Source: Fistulifera solaris
Taxonomy: Eukaryota; Bacillariophyta; Bacillariophyceae; Naviculales; Stauroneidaceae
Reading direction: 5' to 3'
DNA length: 64,000 nucleotides
NCBI GenBank assembly: GCA_030295235.1
Contig: AP026154.1
Coordinates: forward strand, 402,501 to 466,500
The translations under genes were made by a program, and so were the position numbers. Positions 1 to 12,480 of the stretch are shown in pieces. Under the pieces are notes generated by a model. That model made no database searches. It saw nothing but the letters and a program-made list of their open reading frames with translations, and was not told the origin of the DNA. Position 1 is the first letter of the stretch. Every line of letters begins with the position of its first letter.

Positions 1-367
1 TCCGCTCAGTCGCCATGCGGACTTTGATTTGCAGCAAGCATAGGAGGGTTTACATTTAATCCTGTGCGGCAACAAATAGGACATCCATGCAACGAAACTC
101 TTTAAGAAACTTCTCATTGGATCATGATTCCGCGTATAATTAGCCACATAAGAGAATCAAGCGTAATGGATTGATGGAACACCCGTGATGCATAGAAAAA
201 AGTAACTTCGAACCCACATTGTTTGTTCACATTCAGTGCTAGAAATTTAAATTGAAGACGCACCGCTCTGGGTGATGTTGGAAATGAACACTGCATCCAA
301 GCTGGTTTGAAATAATTCTATTGCAAGCAGCGCTGCTCTCGTGCCGTTGACTCCTCGGACTATTATG

Positions 368-2635
<2,268 letters not shown>

Positions 2636-5198
2636 ATGCGCGATAATACACTCAATGCGCTGGGGGCCGCACTATCGGCATCCGCAGCTTATGCGTTCCT
2701 TATTGCTGCTGCTCTAGTGTGCTCATTCCTCGAAATCCGGAGTCGATCCGGTGAAGTTCTAAGGACCGTTGACGAGGAAACGACACAGACTTCGTCTCAT
2801 CTAGGAATACTTTGTCCGGGAGATGATTTGTACGATCTGAGCGATGAACCGATGCAAAAATTAAGTTGGGCCTTTGTCGCTGGAGCCTGTCTGACTGGAG
2901 CTAGTTGCTGTCTTTTGGCCTGGGCGGTGTTGTTTGGTTATTCAAAACCATTCTTCTGGCAACTCATATCCGGTTTGGCCGCTGTTAGCTCACTCTTACA
3001 GTTACCAATCTTCCTCTTGTTTGAAATGGGAGTTTGCACGGACTATACCGAAGATCAAGAATGCTATTTGGATGTGGGTAAGAAGTTCTTTGCGTGATAA
3101 TTTTACAGCGAGAACTTACAAGCGACTGACCGCCCATTCAACAGGCTCTTATTTATTGATTGCTAGTACATGCTGCTGGGTCTTGACGACACTTGTCACA
3201 CAATGTTGGGACCCGCCCGGTTTCGTTCTTCAAAATTCTCCCACGAAAAGCAGCCACATCATTCCTGATGTTGTTATTGAGCACATGCGACCACGACCCC
3301 ACAGCGAAACACAACGATCACGGAGCTCGGAGAGTCAGCGTAGTCGCCTCTCGCAACAAAATGTATCTTCTCGCGCGCAGAGTATACCGACTTCTACTGT
3401 GCAGCCATCACTCATTTCTCGCTCTGTCGTCGACTGGGATCGTGCGCATTCCTTAATCGACCAAACTGAAATGTCGGATCCCATCTCGCCATCAAATGTG
3501 AGCATCTATCCAGCTGGAGCCACGACAAGAGAATTCTCGCAGCTCTCGTTTGCCAGTCCGAACCATGCTGCTCAATATTTTGCTCATCATTCAACACCGC
3601 CACCACCGGAACGTGTCCCTTTTCCGACAGTGGAACAGTCTGAACCCTCACAAAGTGCCTTTTCTGATTCAACCTCGCATGCTACGAATCGTCGCTCCAC
3701 AGTATCATCGACGGGGCACCCCTTGAGGAATGTATCGAGTCGCGACGTCGACAGCGTGGATACGGGGCTAAGCTCATTGGAAGAGCTGATAGCACAGGCG
3801 GTGCGCAAAAACACCCGCAGCCGGCAGCCCGATGGTTTTAAACTTGAACACACTCGAAGTGCCTCTCCGTTGTCACTGGGTAGTTTGGATGCGAGTGAGG
3901 ACGATGAATTCGTTGTCAACCCGATCACTAGCGAAAGCTTGGAACCGGAGAACCCAGTTCCTCGTTATAAGGCAAAAGAACCTGTGGAAAACACCATGGA
4001 TGAGGAGACACGTGATAGTTCATTCAGATCGAACGATATTGTGGGAATCGAGAGAATTTCTTCATCAAATCGAAGCTGGAATCCAACAGGAATGAAACAC
4101 ATGCGCATTCACGGCGATTCCGAGCTCAGGTCTCCTCCGCTTGAGATTTCCATCAATATGGAAGAAAGCGACGACTTCTTACTGGACCCTGCAGGCGCAG
4201 AAGAATTGCACGGACAGACTCACGTCATTACTCCCGATGCGCAGGATCTTCGGACAATGGCTGGTAGATCCGCTAGTTTCGGTGGAGAAAGGTACAATGT
4301 AACTAGCCATGCTTGGCAGAAAAGTGCCTCGTCGGTGAAATCGGATGGCGACGGGTGGCTCGCGCAAATGTCAGCGGTTCACAAAGAGCACGCAGCCTCA
4401 TCGGCCTCGATTGTATCAACGTCGTCTGCTCGACTGGGTGCTCGTGCTCAAGACAGAACCGTGAAAGACAAGACTGCATTAATAGAGAGGAATGTGTTTG
4501 ATCCTTATGCCTCGCAAGGGACGAGACAACGATCTCTGTCAACACCAAACTTTTATGAAGGATCATCTTTCTATGCAACTCACGAATTTAAGGTTTCAAT
4601 ACATGGGAACGCCAATCACAAGGATTTTCCGCTCTCAGAATTGAACAAACCACCGCTGATGAGAGCGAATCTGGCTCCAGGATTGGCAAGAGACTCTTCT
4701 GTGTTACCCCGAGAAGGGCGAAATGAAGTTTTTCCCCTTATGAGCGAAGAATTTTTGGGCCATCGCGTTGTGAGTCAAACCCACATTCGGTCAAGGTCTA
4801 TGCCAAGGGGTGCATTTGAAAAAACTGCTTATCCCTTGCACAAAGACACACAAAGTTTAAGTGAAATAAGCTATACGTTTGTGAATGATAAGCCGAGTTC
4901 CATCTTTCGACAAGATCGAGACAGACGAGCCGGTATTCACGCGCCTGCTGTAATCACAAATTCCGCCGAAGACGATGACGGTTCATTGATTCCATCGAAA
5001 AGTCTGCTGGCTCGGAAGGCGCGCGAAGCCCGACTTCAGCGTCTTTCGACTGCCCGCAATCCAGCACGGAGAGTTGTCGATGACAAACATGATCTTTCAT
5101 TGAACGGCCAGATAGCTGAGAGAGCTCGCCAAGCCAGAGCGCAGCGTTTGATGGCAACACGTTCGACGCCGTCTCCACTCCGTAGTAGATACAGTTGA
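2636..5198 (+). CDS. Four-span membrane protein with long Ser-rich cytosolic-type tail
   Basis: Function not recognised. Exons 2636-3077 and 3145-5198 join across a 67-bp intron (GTAAGA donor, ACAG acceptor, phase 1), giving about 831 aa. The first 165 residues hold four hydrophobic spans (about 15-33, 79-100, 105-128, 148-165), the last read across the splice junction, so the membrane unit depends on splicing. This tetraspan layout recalls claudin, SUR7 or MARVEL-type proteins, but I see no diagnostic motif. The remaining roughly 665 residues are Ser/Arg/Glu-rich and probably disordered, with many RSxS-like sites. The C-terminus holds two related basic helices, ARKAREARLQRLSTARNP and ERARQARAQRLMATRSTP, about 40 residues apart. 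No frame breaks were seen. A membrane-anchored scaffold is a guess; the gene itself is sure. Confidence 0.8.
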
Positions 5199-5528
5199 AA
5201 AGCGTCCATCTACGTGCACCGGTTCTACGAAAAGTAGTGCGGCTATCATGAGAAATTTTTAAACAAGGTCAGCACGTGATGCTGTGGAGTTTTATCTGGT
5301 TGAAGTCCATCGTCAGTGTGTCAGCGCTTCGTCAGGAGCAACGCCTTCAAAATGAATAAATATGTTCTTTTGAAACATCGATGTACCCAACCAGTATCGT
5401 AAACAAGCTAAAGGATTGCATATAACCGTCTTTTCTAAAATATTCGGAGTATGTTAAATGCAGGAAGAGCACTGGGGCACATGTTGGAAGATTGAATTGC
5501 AAAGTAATTTGAAATAACCATCATGCAA
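5199..5528. other. Spacer between convergent genes
   Basis: A 330-bp gap between two convergent stop codons. It is A/T-rich, with no coding, repeat or RNA signal that I can see. It presumably holds both 3' ends. Confidence 0.4.
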
Positions 5529-7682
5529 TCATGACTTTATGTTAGTCCTACAGCTGTATCGTCTAAAGAGGGGGGAGGACGGAAAACTGACCGGAACAGC
5601 AATCTTACTTTTGCTTTTCAAATCGGGGAATTCGACTAAATCAGGGTCTCGAAAGAGTCTTTTCGCAGATCCCGGGTCTCGTATGGAATCCGGGTAGTCA
5701 CCGTCGTCGCTTTGGTCATCCAAGCTATTCGAAGTGTCACCGCCGTTATCGCCTCGAACAGCTAATTCGACCTCCCCAACCGATTCCGCTTTTCCTTCGC
5801 CCCACTCTGCTCTAGGATCCGGAGAAAACATATTCATCAAAGAGAAAGGACCCAGCTTACTGCCCATCGATATAGGAATTCTTTCCTCTCCGAGTATGTA
5901 ATCTTGTCCGCCACTTCTTTCAGACGAATCGAAATCGCCTCCACCACTGGATGATATTGTATGATTGAGCGGATCGAAGAACCAGCGTTGGAATTTGTAA
6001 AGAGGGCGAATGACTTTCAGATTTCGCCCCAAAATTTGTTGCATGGTCAAAAGCACTCCAATGAAAAAGAATCCCAAGATAGCAAGAGCTAATGTCCAGT
6101 CCATTAGGTCTCCTCGTGCAAAGCCGCTGTGTGAATCTGGCTGTGGTAGCTCCATGTTTAGCGGAACTACACTAAGGTAGGGCGCTGTCAAATTGAGTCG
6201 AAGATAGAAACTTCCATCCCAGTATACGTATGCGGTGGTGACCGATTGGATCTCCGTTTCGTTGGCTTGCACTATTTTTGCCATGCCATAAAGTGGATCC
6301 GAAAAACACCGGGCGAGAGCAGAAGCCATGGCATTTCCATCACCTGAAAGCAGCGCCTCGCTGTATATAACAGCTTGCTGACTGGCCGTCATGTCGGCCG
6401 CTTTTTGCGCCGCAGTAGCCGCATTTTGGGCCGCCATCGCCGCTTGTTCGTTACCCGCATCGTGTGCTTGTGTAGCAGCCTCCGCCGCAGCCTGTGCCGC
6501 CTCTGCAGCCTCTTTTTGTGCATCTTCGGCTTCTGGAACAGGTCCCACCGGAGTGGGCCTAGGTGCGATAGTGCCAGGGTCGACCGATGGATGAATAGAA
6601 GATATGTTTTCGGGAACACTTTCATTCAAGTCAAGCAATTCCGGCTCATTGTTCATAGCTAAAGTACCTCCATCAAGATGCCTTTTTTCTCTGAGATCTC
6701 TTACACGAGTGTGAGGCGCAAGACTCGGATATGGCGGTGAAGCTGTTGTCGGCACATCAGCCTGATGGATTCCTTCTTCCGCACTGGGTCCCTTTGACGA
6801 CCATACACTACTCGTGGGTTCTAATGTGGGTGAAGGTGTGGGCGTAAAAAAACTGTAATCCTTTGTTGCAATGGCGCTGACGCAGCGCCCCAGATTGACG
6901 TAAAAACTAGCAATAGTCGCCGCCGGTACATCTTTTCCCATTTGCACTTGATCCCATCCTGTTGCATGCAATCGCACCTGATGGTGAGAAGGTGACAAAA
7001 CTGGTCGCAGTGCAACACCAAGTGTCGCTAAATGTTGATAAAGAGCAATCATGAAATCAACATCGCTACTGCCGTGAGCTAACCGAGTCTGCTTGCTCTT
7101 GATGTCTTCCCCCTGATGCTCCACAACTATCGAAAAGGGCTGATAATGCCGATGACGCACATCGCTTTCGATATATTCGACAGCAGCCGTCAATAAACTG
7201 CTCAAGGCTGCACCCGAAACACTCGCCAAATAGTTGGCGGTGGGATATTCGTCCGACCCAATCTCGGTCGTATAATACACCTTTGCCTCGTTTTCCCACC
7301 CCACCGAAGACACGCCCTCATCATCCCAAATGACCCGCGGAATTGATTCATGCAGTAAATTACTGGCGGCTCGGGAGGGTCCGTACTCGAGTGTGAGAGA
7401 AAGACTCCGCTTTTTGCCCCGCGTATGCGAGGACGCCGCCGTTGTTGGGTGTTGCTCCTTGTGTCGTAATCCCAAGGCGGCTTTGGTGATTTCGATCGTG
7501 TTATTTGCGAGCCCATGAAGGATTGTTTCGCGGGTTAAATAGTAGCATTCAAAAACATCACTCGCGTCGAGACCCGTGACGAGAGAAGGAATTACCGAGC
7601 GCGTCAGGACTTGCGGCACTCGACTGGCCGGTAGGTCGGGTTCGAGTGTTTCCTCGTCAAGGAATCGGTGCGCGGGGGCCAT
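5529..7682 (-). CDS. Unrecognised single-pass membrane protein with Ala-rich helix
   Basis: An intact 717-aa reading frame with ATG at 7682. I do not recognise the family. The N-terminal 280 residues look folded (mixed polar/hydrophobic, with WDDEGVSSVGW and a VSGAALSSLL helix). They are followed by a Pro/Thr/Ser stalk (FTPTPSPTLEPTSS) and a strongly Ala-rich helix-forming stretch around residues 385-435 (repeated EAAEAAQAAAEAA-type units). A second ordered block contains YWDGSFYLRLNLTAPYL. One strong membrane span (about residues 530-553, WTLALAILGFFFIGVLL) leads to an acidic Ser/Gly-rich tail. There is no obvious N-terminal signal peptide, so orientation is unclear. A GTAAGA within the last 25 codons (near 5608) could be a splice donor, so the final residues are uncertain. 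A taccggtaccc element lies about 217 bp upstream. Confidence 0.72.
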   Translation of the reverse strand: MAPAHRFLDEETLEPDLPASRVPQVLTRSVIPSLVTGLDASDVFECYYLTRETILHGLANNTIEITKAALGLRHKEQHPTTAASSHTRGKKRSLSLTLEYGPSRAASNLLHESIPRVIWDDEGVSSVGWENEAKVYYTTEIGSDEYPTANYLASVSGAALSSLLTAAVEYIESDVRHRHYQPFSIVVEHQGEDIKSKQTRLAHGSSDVDFMIALYQHLATLGVALRPVLSPSHHQVRLHATGWDQVQMGKDVPAATIASFYVNLGRCVSAIATKDYSFFTPTPSPTLEPTSSVWSSKGPSAEEGIHQADVPTTASPPYPSLAPHTRVRDLREKRHLDGGTLAMNNEPELLDLNESVPENISSIHPSVDPGTIAPRPTPVGPVPEAEDAQKEAAEAAQAAAEAATQAHDAGNEQAAMAAQNAATAAQKAADMTASQQAVIYSEALLSGDGNAMASALARCFSDPLYGMAKIVQANETEIQSVTTAYVYWDGSFYLRLNLTAPYLSVVPLNMELPQPDSHSGFARGDLMDWTLALAILGFFFIGVLLTMQQILGRNLKVIRPLYKFQRWFFDPLNHTISSSGGGDFDSSERSGGQDYILGEERIPISMGSKLGPFSLMNMFSPDPRAEWGEGKAESVGEVELAVRGDNGGDTSNSLDDQSDDGDYPDSIRDPGSAKRLFRDPDLVEFPDLKSKSKIAVPVSFPSSPLFRRYSCRTNIKS

Positions 7683-8109
7683 GCGATGAATTCTGTTATT
7701 TGTTTTTGACTGATATCCCGTTTACAATCTTTTCTCCGTCATGTTAACAGCGATGGAGTGTTGTTCGTCAATTATGATTAAGCGGGTGAGACTGTGTAAC
7801 ATAAAAGGATTTAATTGTTGGAGACAATTTTTTACGTTTTTTTTTGAACGGAAAAGGTCACGACGGACGACGGGTGACGATCGCGCGCCACAAGATCATA
7901 CCGGTACCCGAAAATATCACTACCGAGTACCGGGTGTCGTTTTGTGTCAGACGCTCGTCGTTGAACGGACGTTAAAAACTAGAGGGGGACGAAGAAGTCG
8001 ATGCTTCCAAAAAGAATAGGTTGCATTCAATATTAACATTACATTCATACATGACCTTTTCTCGTCGACAGTCGACAAGCTAAACAAACAACTTTACAAA
8101 GCAGTAATA
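7683..8109. other. Spacer, upstream of the 717-aa gene
   Basis: A 427-bp gap between two minus-strand genes. It carries taccggtaccc at 7899-7909 and a second gagtaccggg nearby, probably part of the promoter of the gene ending at 5529. A short open frame here has no coding character that I can support. Confidence 0.4.
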
Positions 8110-10086
8110 CTATCGGACCGCCTGCAAGTATGTATCCGTGGTATACAAAGACTGGTCGATGGAAAAATCGTCCATCTCTTGCCTTTCACGCTGTGATGGA
8201 GCAACGGTAGTAGGCGCTCGAAAGGATGCCAAGTCTGACGAAGGAGTTGGAATACTTTTCGGTATCCGGTGTACAGTGAAAATGAGGACCGCCGCAGCGG
8301 CGATGGCCACCACCGATGTTCCTATCACAATGACAATTAACCAAGGAAACGATTTATCCTCTTCGTTGGACTGAACTGGACCTGATGTGTCATACCCACT
8401 AACTTCCACTCGCAAGGGTCCCTCTATGGCTAACCCGCCAGCAATGAGAAACTCGTACAGAGCTGCGGTGCCGGTGGACGAAAAGTGTCCGATCAGAATG
8501 TCTTCGAGTTCTTGTTGGCTTATTTTTGAGACATTATCCTCAGATATGACCTGACCAGAAACGATAGCACTTCGATCCTCAACAATCAGGGCAGTAGCGT
8601 ACACAGACTTAATAGGAGAAGGTGCCGCCGCCAACAAGAAAGCCGTCAAGTAGTCGACGATAGACCGCTCAAACGAACGGCTTTCGATTGGTTGTTTAGC
8701 TTCTTCCCAAAAGATGATTATAGTCGATAGAGGAACACCATTGAATGATTTAGAAGATGGAGCCGCTGAGTTGGCTGTTGTGGATGACATTGTAGGGCTG
8801 TCGGAAGAAACGGGTACTATAGATGCAGGTCCGGCTTGTATTACCGAAGGTGCAACAGACATTACGCCATTGGGAGACCTGGATGGTAATGTTGACACAT
8901 ACCACTCCTCCAAGGGGATCATTTCCCACGTTTCATATCGATAACAAAGAGCAATAGCGGCTTCACGTTCAGGAGCCCCCAGGTCATTCCAAGCCCGATC
9001 TCGCATTTCAGGAGGTGCTGCATTATTTTCCCATAATGTACTGTCCCATTCCAGAGTTTCTAAATGTTGGATAGTTTCGGGTGGCAATTCATCCCAGGCA
9101 TATCCTTGGTAATGATTGATATAGCAGTCCCACTGTGCTTCGGTAAAGCCCATTGCAGCCACAATATCCTGCTCTTTCTTTTCTAGTGAAATAAAATTCA
9201 GTGACTCGACTTGTGCAGTACCCGGCAAATCCCATGATTCCATCTCATAGCCAAGCGAAATGGCGAGGGACTGGAACTCATCACTCAATTGCGTCCATGG
9301 AACGTAGCGAATTGGATCGACTGGATCGATGTTTGTAGAAAAAGCAGGTATTGTTGGAATAAATGTCGGCGTAGATGTTGGAGCAGTTGTCAATAAAACA
9401 GAAGGAGTCGTTGAAGAGAATATAGTCGGAGAACTTGATGATATATTTGTTGGGGTAGATGTAGGAGAGGCTGTGAGACGAACGGATGGCGACGTGGTTG
9501 GTGATAGTGTAGGACTACTCGTTGCTGACACGGAAGAAGATATCGTTGGTGCCACGGTCTGCGTCCAAAATCGAATTTGAACGCCATTCCATAGTTCCTC
9601 AAAATAGCACAGCTCTCGTGCGGCTTCTTGTTCGCTAGATCCAAGTTGATCCCAGATACGGCGATCTACTTGTGCCACGGATCCCCTTTCCTGCTCCCAT
9701 CGTGTTGCGTTGAAACCAAGCCATTCATAATATAGTGCGACTCCTCCCATTTCCAATTCCTCCCAGGTGTATCCACGATAATGATTGACATAACAGTCCC
9801 ATTGCTCGGACTCGATACCCAATTGTTCTACGGCACCCTGATGCGCCTCCGACAACAATTCAAAACGGTTGTATTCCAAGGTGAATGTTCCTGGAGTATT
9901 CCACTGCATTTCATCGTATCCCATGGATGCAGCGACATCTTGCGTCGGAGGATCCAAATTTTCCCAGACACGAAACCGATTGGTAGGGTAATCTACGCCG
10001 CGCGAGTTCGTGCTCGAGAAATCATTTCCTCGGACGGCGAATATCACCGAAACGAAACCAAGAAGCAACTTTATGATAAAAAACAT
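8110..10086 (-). CDS. Secreted/membrane protein of eight Trp-Leu repeats in two blocks
   Basis: An intact 658-aa frame with ATG at 10086. The N-terminus is a clear signal peptide (FIIKLLLGFVSVIFAVRG). Two blocks of about 130 residues follow, at about 39-168 and 270-400, each made of four roughly 24-residue repeats with pattern W-x2-L-x4-Q-x-A-x2-L-G-[YF]-x4-W-[DEN]. Examples are VWENL...SMGY...QW and RIWDQL...LCY...LW; later repeats include WDCYVNHYRGYTWEEL and WDCYINHYQGYAWDEL at matching places. The blocks are separated by a Thr/Ser/Pro stalk. A membrane span near residues 585-608 (FPWLIVIVIGTSVVAIAAAAV) precedes a short cytosolic tail, giving a type I layout. Conserved Cys residues (DCY, LCY) fit an extracellular fold. 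Short repeats with conserved Trp resemble those of some heterokont secreted proteins, but I cannot name the family. Cell-surface binding or wall-associated roles are guesses. Confidence 0.8.
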   Translation of the reverse strand: MFFIIKLLLGFVSVIFAVRGNDFSSTNSRGVDYPTNRFRVWENLDPPTQDVAASMGYDEMQWNTPGTFTLEYNRFELLSEAHQGAVEQLGIESEQWDCYVNHYRGYTWEELEMGGVALYYEWLGFNATRWEQERGSVAQVDRRIWDQLGSSEQEAARELCYFEELWNGVQIRFWTQTVAPTISSSVSATSSPTLSPTTSPSVRLTASPTSTPTNISSSSPTIFSSTTPSVLLTTAPTSTPTFIPTIPAFSTNIDPVDPIRYVPWTQLSDEFQSLAISLGYEMESWDLPGTAQVESLNFISLEKKEQDIVAAMGFTEAQWDCYINHYQGYAWDELPPETIQHLETLEWDSTLWENNAAPPEMRDRAWNDLGAPEREAAIALCYRYETWEMIPLEEWYVSTLPSRSPNGVMSVAPSVIQAGPASIVPVSSDSPTMSSTTANSAAPSSKSFNGVPLSTIIIFWEEAKQPIESRSFERSIVDYLTAFLLAAAPSPIKSVYATALIVEDRSAIVSGQVISEDNVSKISQQELEDILIGHFSSTGTAALYEFLIAGGLAIEGPLRVEVSGYDTSGPVQSNEEDKSFPWLIVIVIGTSVVAIAAAAVLIFTVHRIPKSIPTPSSDLASFRAPTTVAPSQRERQEMDDFSIDQSLYTTDTYLQAVR

Positions 10087-10317
10087 GATGCGTTATATGA
10101 TCTTGTTGAGTCGATTGCTTGTCTCGTTGGTCGATGAGGAGCATGATCCCCACCGAAGATTGGAACCAAAGAATCGGTTTTGCCGAGTCTTGTCAAGGCA
10201 TTTTCCGAGAGCGGACCGTTGACCCTCTGCTGAATATTTGGGCCATGCAAAGGTGAGATGCACTCCTGTGAGCACTGAGCACGAGATAGAAGCGTTGGGA
10301 TCAAGTTTCTGAAGATG

Positions 10318-10390
10318 CGGGAAATTGTGTACTTTCACTTATGCCCCGGTAGAGAAATGTACCAAGAAGGGGTACGTTCCCGAGTCTCCG
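10318..10390. repeat. Dispersed 73-bp repeat, copy 1
   Basis: Begins cgggaaattgtgtacttt and ends tcccgagtctccg. It matches 60480-60552 in the same orientation with about 8 mismatches in 73 and no gaps. Both copies lie in spacers far from any shared gene. Read on the minus strand, both encode a similar short string (ETRERT..WYISL), so it could be a remnant of a former coding or mobile sequence. The source is unknown. Confidence 0.7.
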
Positions 10391-10615
10391 GTCTCCGCAC
10401 GTGCAGTGCCAACTGCGAACTAAAAAAACTGTCAACAAGGGGACCTACGTATCGTATGTCCCCACTTTTGCAGCTTCGTGATCTGTCCTCCCATCGGTCA
10501 TTTGTCATTTCTGTCCGTCCCAGCCCCACACGAGCGGGCATTGCCGCAGTCTACCGTTAAAAACGTTAAAACTGCAACATGAATGATTTCCTCCGTCATT
10601 CGTAAAGTGCTTATA

Positions 10616-10738
10616 GAATTTCTGGACACGCAACTCTACATCTCCCGATTTTCTGGAGACGCAATTTTACCAGGTATAGGTCGAGAATTGCTGACAAGCA
10701 ACTTTACGTATTAAGAATTTCTGGAGAAGCAACTTTAA
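10616..10738. repeat. Four degenerate 24-bp direct repeats
   Basis: Units of the form gaatttctggagacgcaac-tttac occur at 10616-10639, 10647-10670, 10685-10707 and 10715-10738, spaced 30-38 bp apart and differing by one to four bases each. They lie upstream of nothing on plus and beyond the 3' end of the DGAT2-like remnant on minus. They could be a decayed minisatellite or repeated binding sites. Function is unknown. Confidence 0.65.
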
Positions 10739-10845
10739 TCAAGCTATTATTCCAGTTTTATAGAAATTTAGAAGCTACTGTTTCAAACGCTTTAGCGTCT
10801 TGTGTCCCCATCCATATGCCTCTTTGTGTCAGTTGAATATTCTAG

Positions 10846-11742
10846 TTCTTGACAAAGAGATCTCGCATGGCTCGAACTTGCTCCTCGTCGCCAATAGCAT
10901 GGCTGGGCGGCTGGATCGGTCGTCCGATCACATACAAAAGTGTTTGCTGGAAAGGGATCGGTAGCCCCCAAACACCAAAGAAAAGTACAATAGATATTCC
11001 GAGTCATCTCGATAGAGTTTCCAGGAGAGGTAAATCAAGACGTTTCATCATTTTAGTTGCGCCAAATGCGTAAATAGGAATCACTGGTAGATTGTGTTTG
11101 ATGGCCATGCGCAAAAATCCTTTTCGTACGATGCTGTACTCTTCGTTGGGATTGGTCATCGCCTTCGGATAACCTTCAAATATTCTGCTATCCCTCCGGC
11201 TACGATTCCTCTTCGTTCGCCTTTAGAAAGAACGTTATCGACGGACGATTTGCTCGCGTCGCTGTTCGAACATGTGAGACTGATCAATAAAAAACTCCGA
11301 AAATAATAATATGAAACTTACATAGCGGCACACCATGATAAGAAGTCTTGAACAATGGGAAATAGAGCGGTTGCAGAAGCCACCACAGGACGAAATACAC
11401 CGAATGTGGCGGATTGAGCAATGTCTGGCAGAGCTGCAAAGGCAAATGCAAAGGGAAAATACCATGCGGCACAAAACCCAGTATTGCCTTTTCTTCTTTC
11501 ACATCTATCGATCTTTTGTTGCTAGCTGTATCAGAAATAACTTCCATGGCAATAAATCTAAGCCAAGCTTGCCAGAGTCGCCATTTTCTGACTTGCAATT
11601 CCTTCCCAAAATGTGGTGACCGATGCGGCCCAACGGCCAGAAGAATGGATGTGGCGATCGCTAAAGCTGCATAAAGAGCTTTTCGTCGCTTATCTTTGAC
11701 TATCTTCCATCGTCGCCGCGCGCATGCAATACATGCCGGCAC
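10846..11742 (-). pseudogene. Decayed DGAT2-type acyltransferase
   Basis: DGAT2 family enzymes transfer acyl-CoA to diacylglycerol at the ER to make storage oil. The 5' part (11742-11322) has a hydrophobic span (ALYAALAIATSILLAVG), a W-R-L-W-x-A-W block and ILGFVPHGIFP, the family's HPHG-type motif with F-V-P-H-G. The 3' part has SVDNVLSKGERRGIVAGG (the family's glycine-rich block), then FRKGF-like and VIPIYAFGATKM, then ISIVLFFGVWGLPIPF, all typical. The frame is broken: a base is lacking between GGIAE and IFEGYPKAM (near 11182), there is an in-frame TGA just before LGISIVLFF (near 11007), and no ATG opens the first frame (a stop sits directly before its GTG). A candidate intron 11321-11280 (GTAAGT to CAG) does not restore phase either. 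This looks like a true remnant, though one consensus error cannot be excluded among the breaks. Confidence 0.7.
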
Positions 11743-12480
11743 TCAAACAACTGTTGTTGCCACAAGTCGTCTTCCAAAGCGAATGAAGTCAAAAATGACG
11801 TGACCGCCTTTTGGCTTGGCAGTTCAAGGCAGCGCAAGGCATTTATCGTTGGCTATGCTGTATAATCGAAAACGTGTATAGCAAGCGAGGAAGGCCGGTG
11901 CGGACGAGAAAAAACGAAATTGTAAATGAGTTACACGTTGAAATGACGTCATGGAGGGAGCTTCAAAAGTGGGGACTGGGGACATACGTAGGTCCTCTTT
12001 TTTGGAACCGGTCTGACGTCGGACGCAAGTAGTATCGGCATCGGACGGTTAGTGGTTAGTGTATTGTCTGATGCATGAATGGATTATTTACGCCTTATTA
12101 ATTATGACTGCTGTCGCCACTTTAGACTTTAGAGTGAAAGTGAAAGGTAAGGATTGGTCTATACCAGGTGTGGTCTCCCAAACCCCGAACTCAGAAGAAG
12201 TGGCAGTCGTCAATATATTTAACGGGTGTGACTATGTAACGATTAATTTTACTTAAAGACTGGGTATTATTTCTTGGGACTTTCTAAGAGCATCCTAAAT
12301 GCTCGAATTTATTACTTTGGTTTTCCCCTACCTCCTACCTCCTTCCTTCAACTGCGAACTGCGACTGATCCAAGATGTTTTTCCCCGAGTTCTGCAGCCC
12401 GTCTCCGCAAAACGGAGTGAACTTTCGAAAACAAAATTGAATGAAAAGGTCGGAAAGTATTGCGAAAATCAACTTTCACG
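11743..12480. promoter_or_regulatory. Spacer with CRE-like sites before the GT61 pair
   Basis: A 740-bp gap between the divergent DGAT2-like remnant and the first GT61 gene. It holds a palindromic TGACGTCA at 11944-11951 and TGACGT cores near 11793 and 12013. In Phaeodactylum, TGACGT is known as a CO2/cAMP-responsive bZIP site, but use here is inferred. The segment before 12481 shares ttcccgagttctgc with the same region before the second GT61 gene. No gene seen. Confidence 0.4.

Larger units (their letters stand above)
10087..10845. other. Repeat-bearing spacer
   Basis: A 760-bp gap with no supported gene. It contains one copy of a 73-bp dispersed repeat (10318-10390) and a cluster of four related 24-bp units (10616-10738), annotated separately. 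Short frames crossing the repeat are not credible genes. Confidence 0.5.

Noticed and set aside
1-367. Possible gene at the left edge
   Set aside because: Only short frames without content; the stretch lies just beyond the stop of the folate gene and reads as spacer.
8110-10086. Calling the eight repeats TPR or another named helical repeat
   Set aside because: The units are about 24 residues with conserved Trp and Cys, not 34-residue TPRs, and the protein is secreted.
10792-11007. Independent minus-strand frame inside the DGAT2-like remnant
   Set aside because: It is an out-of-phase reading of the acyltransferase's last third; the homologous frame is the neighbouring one.
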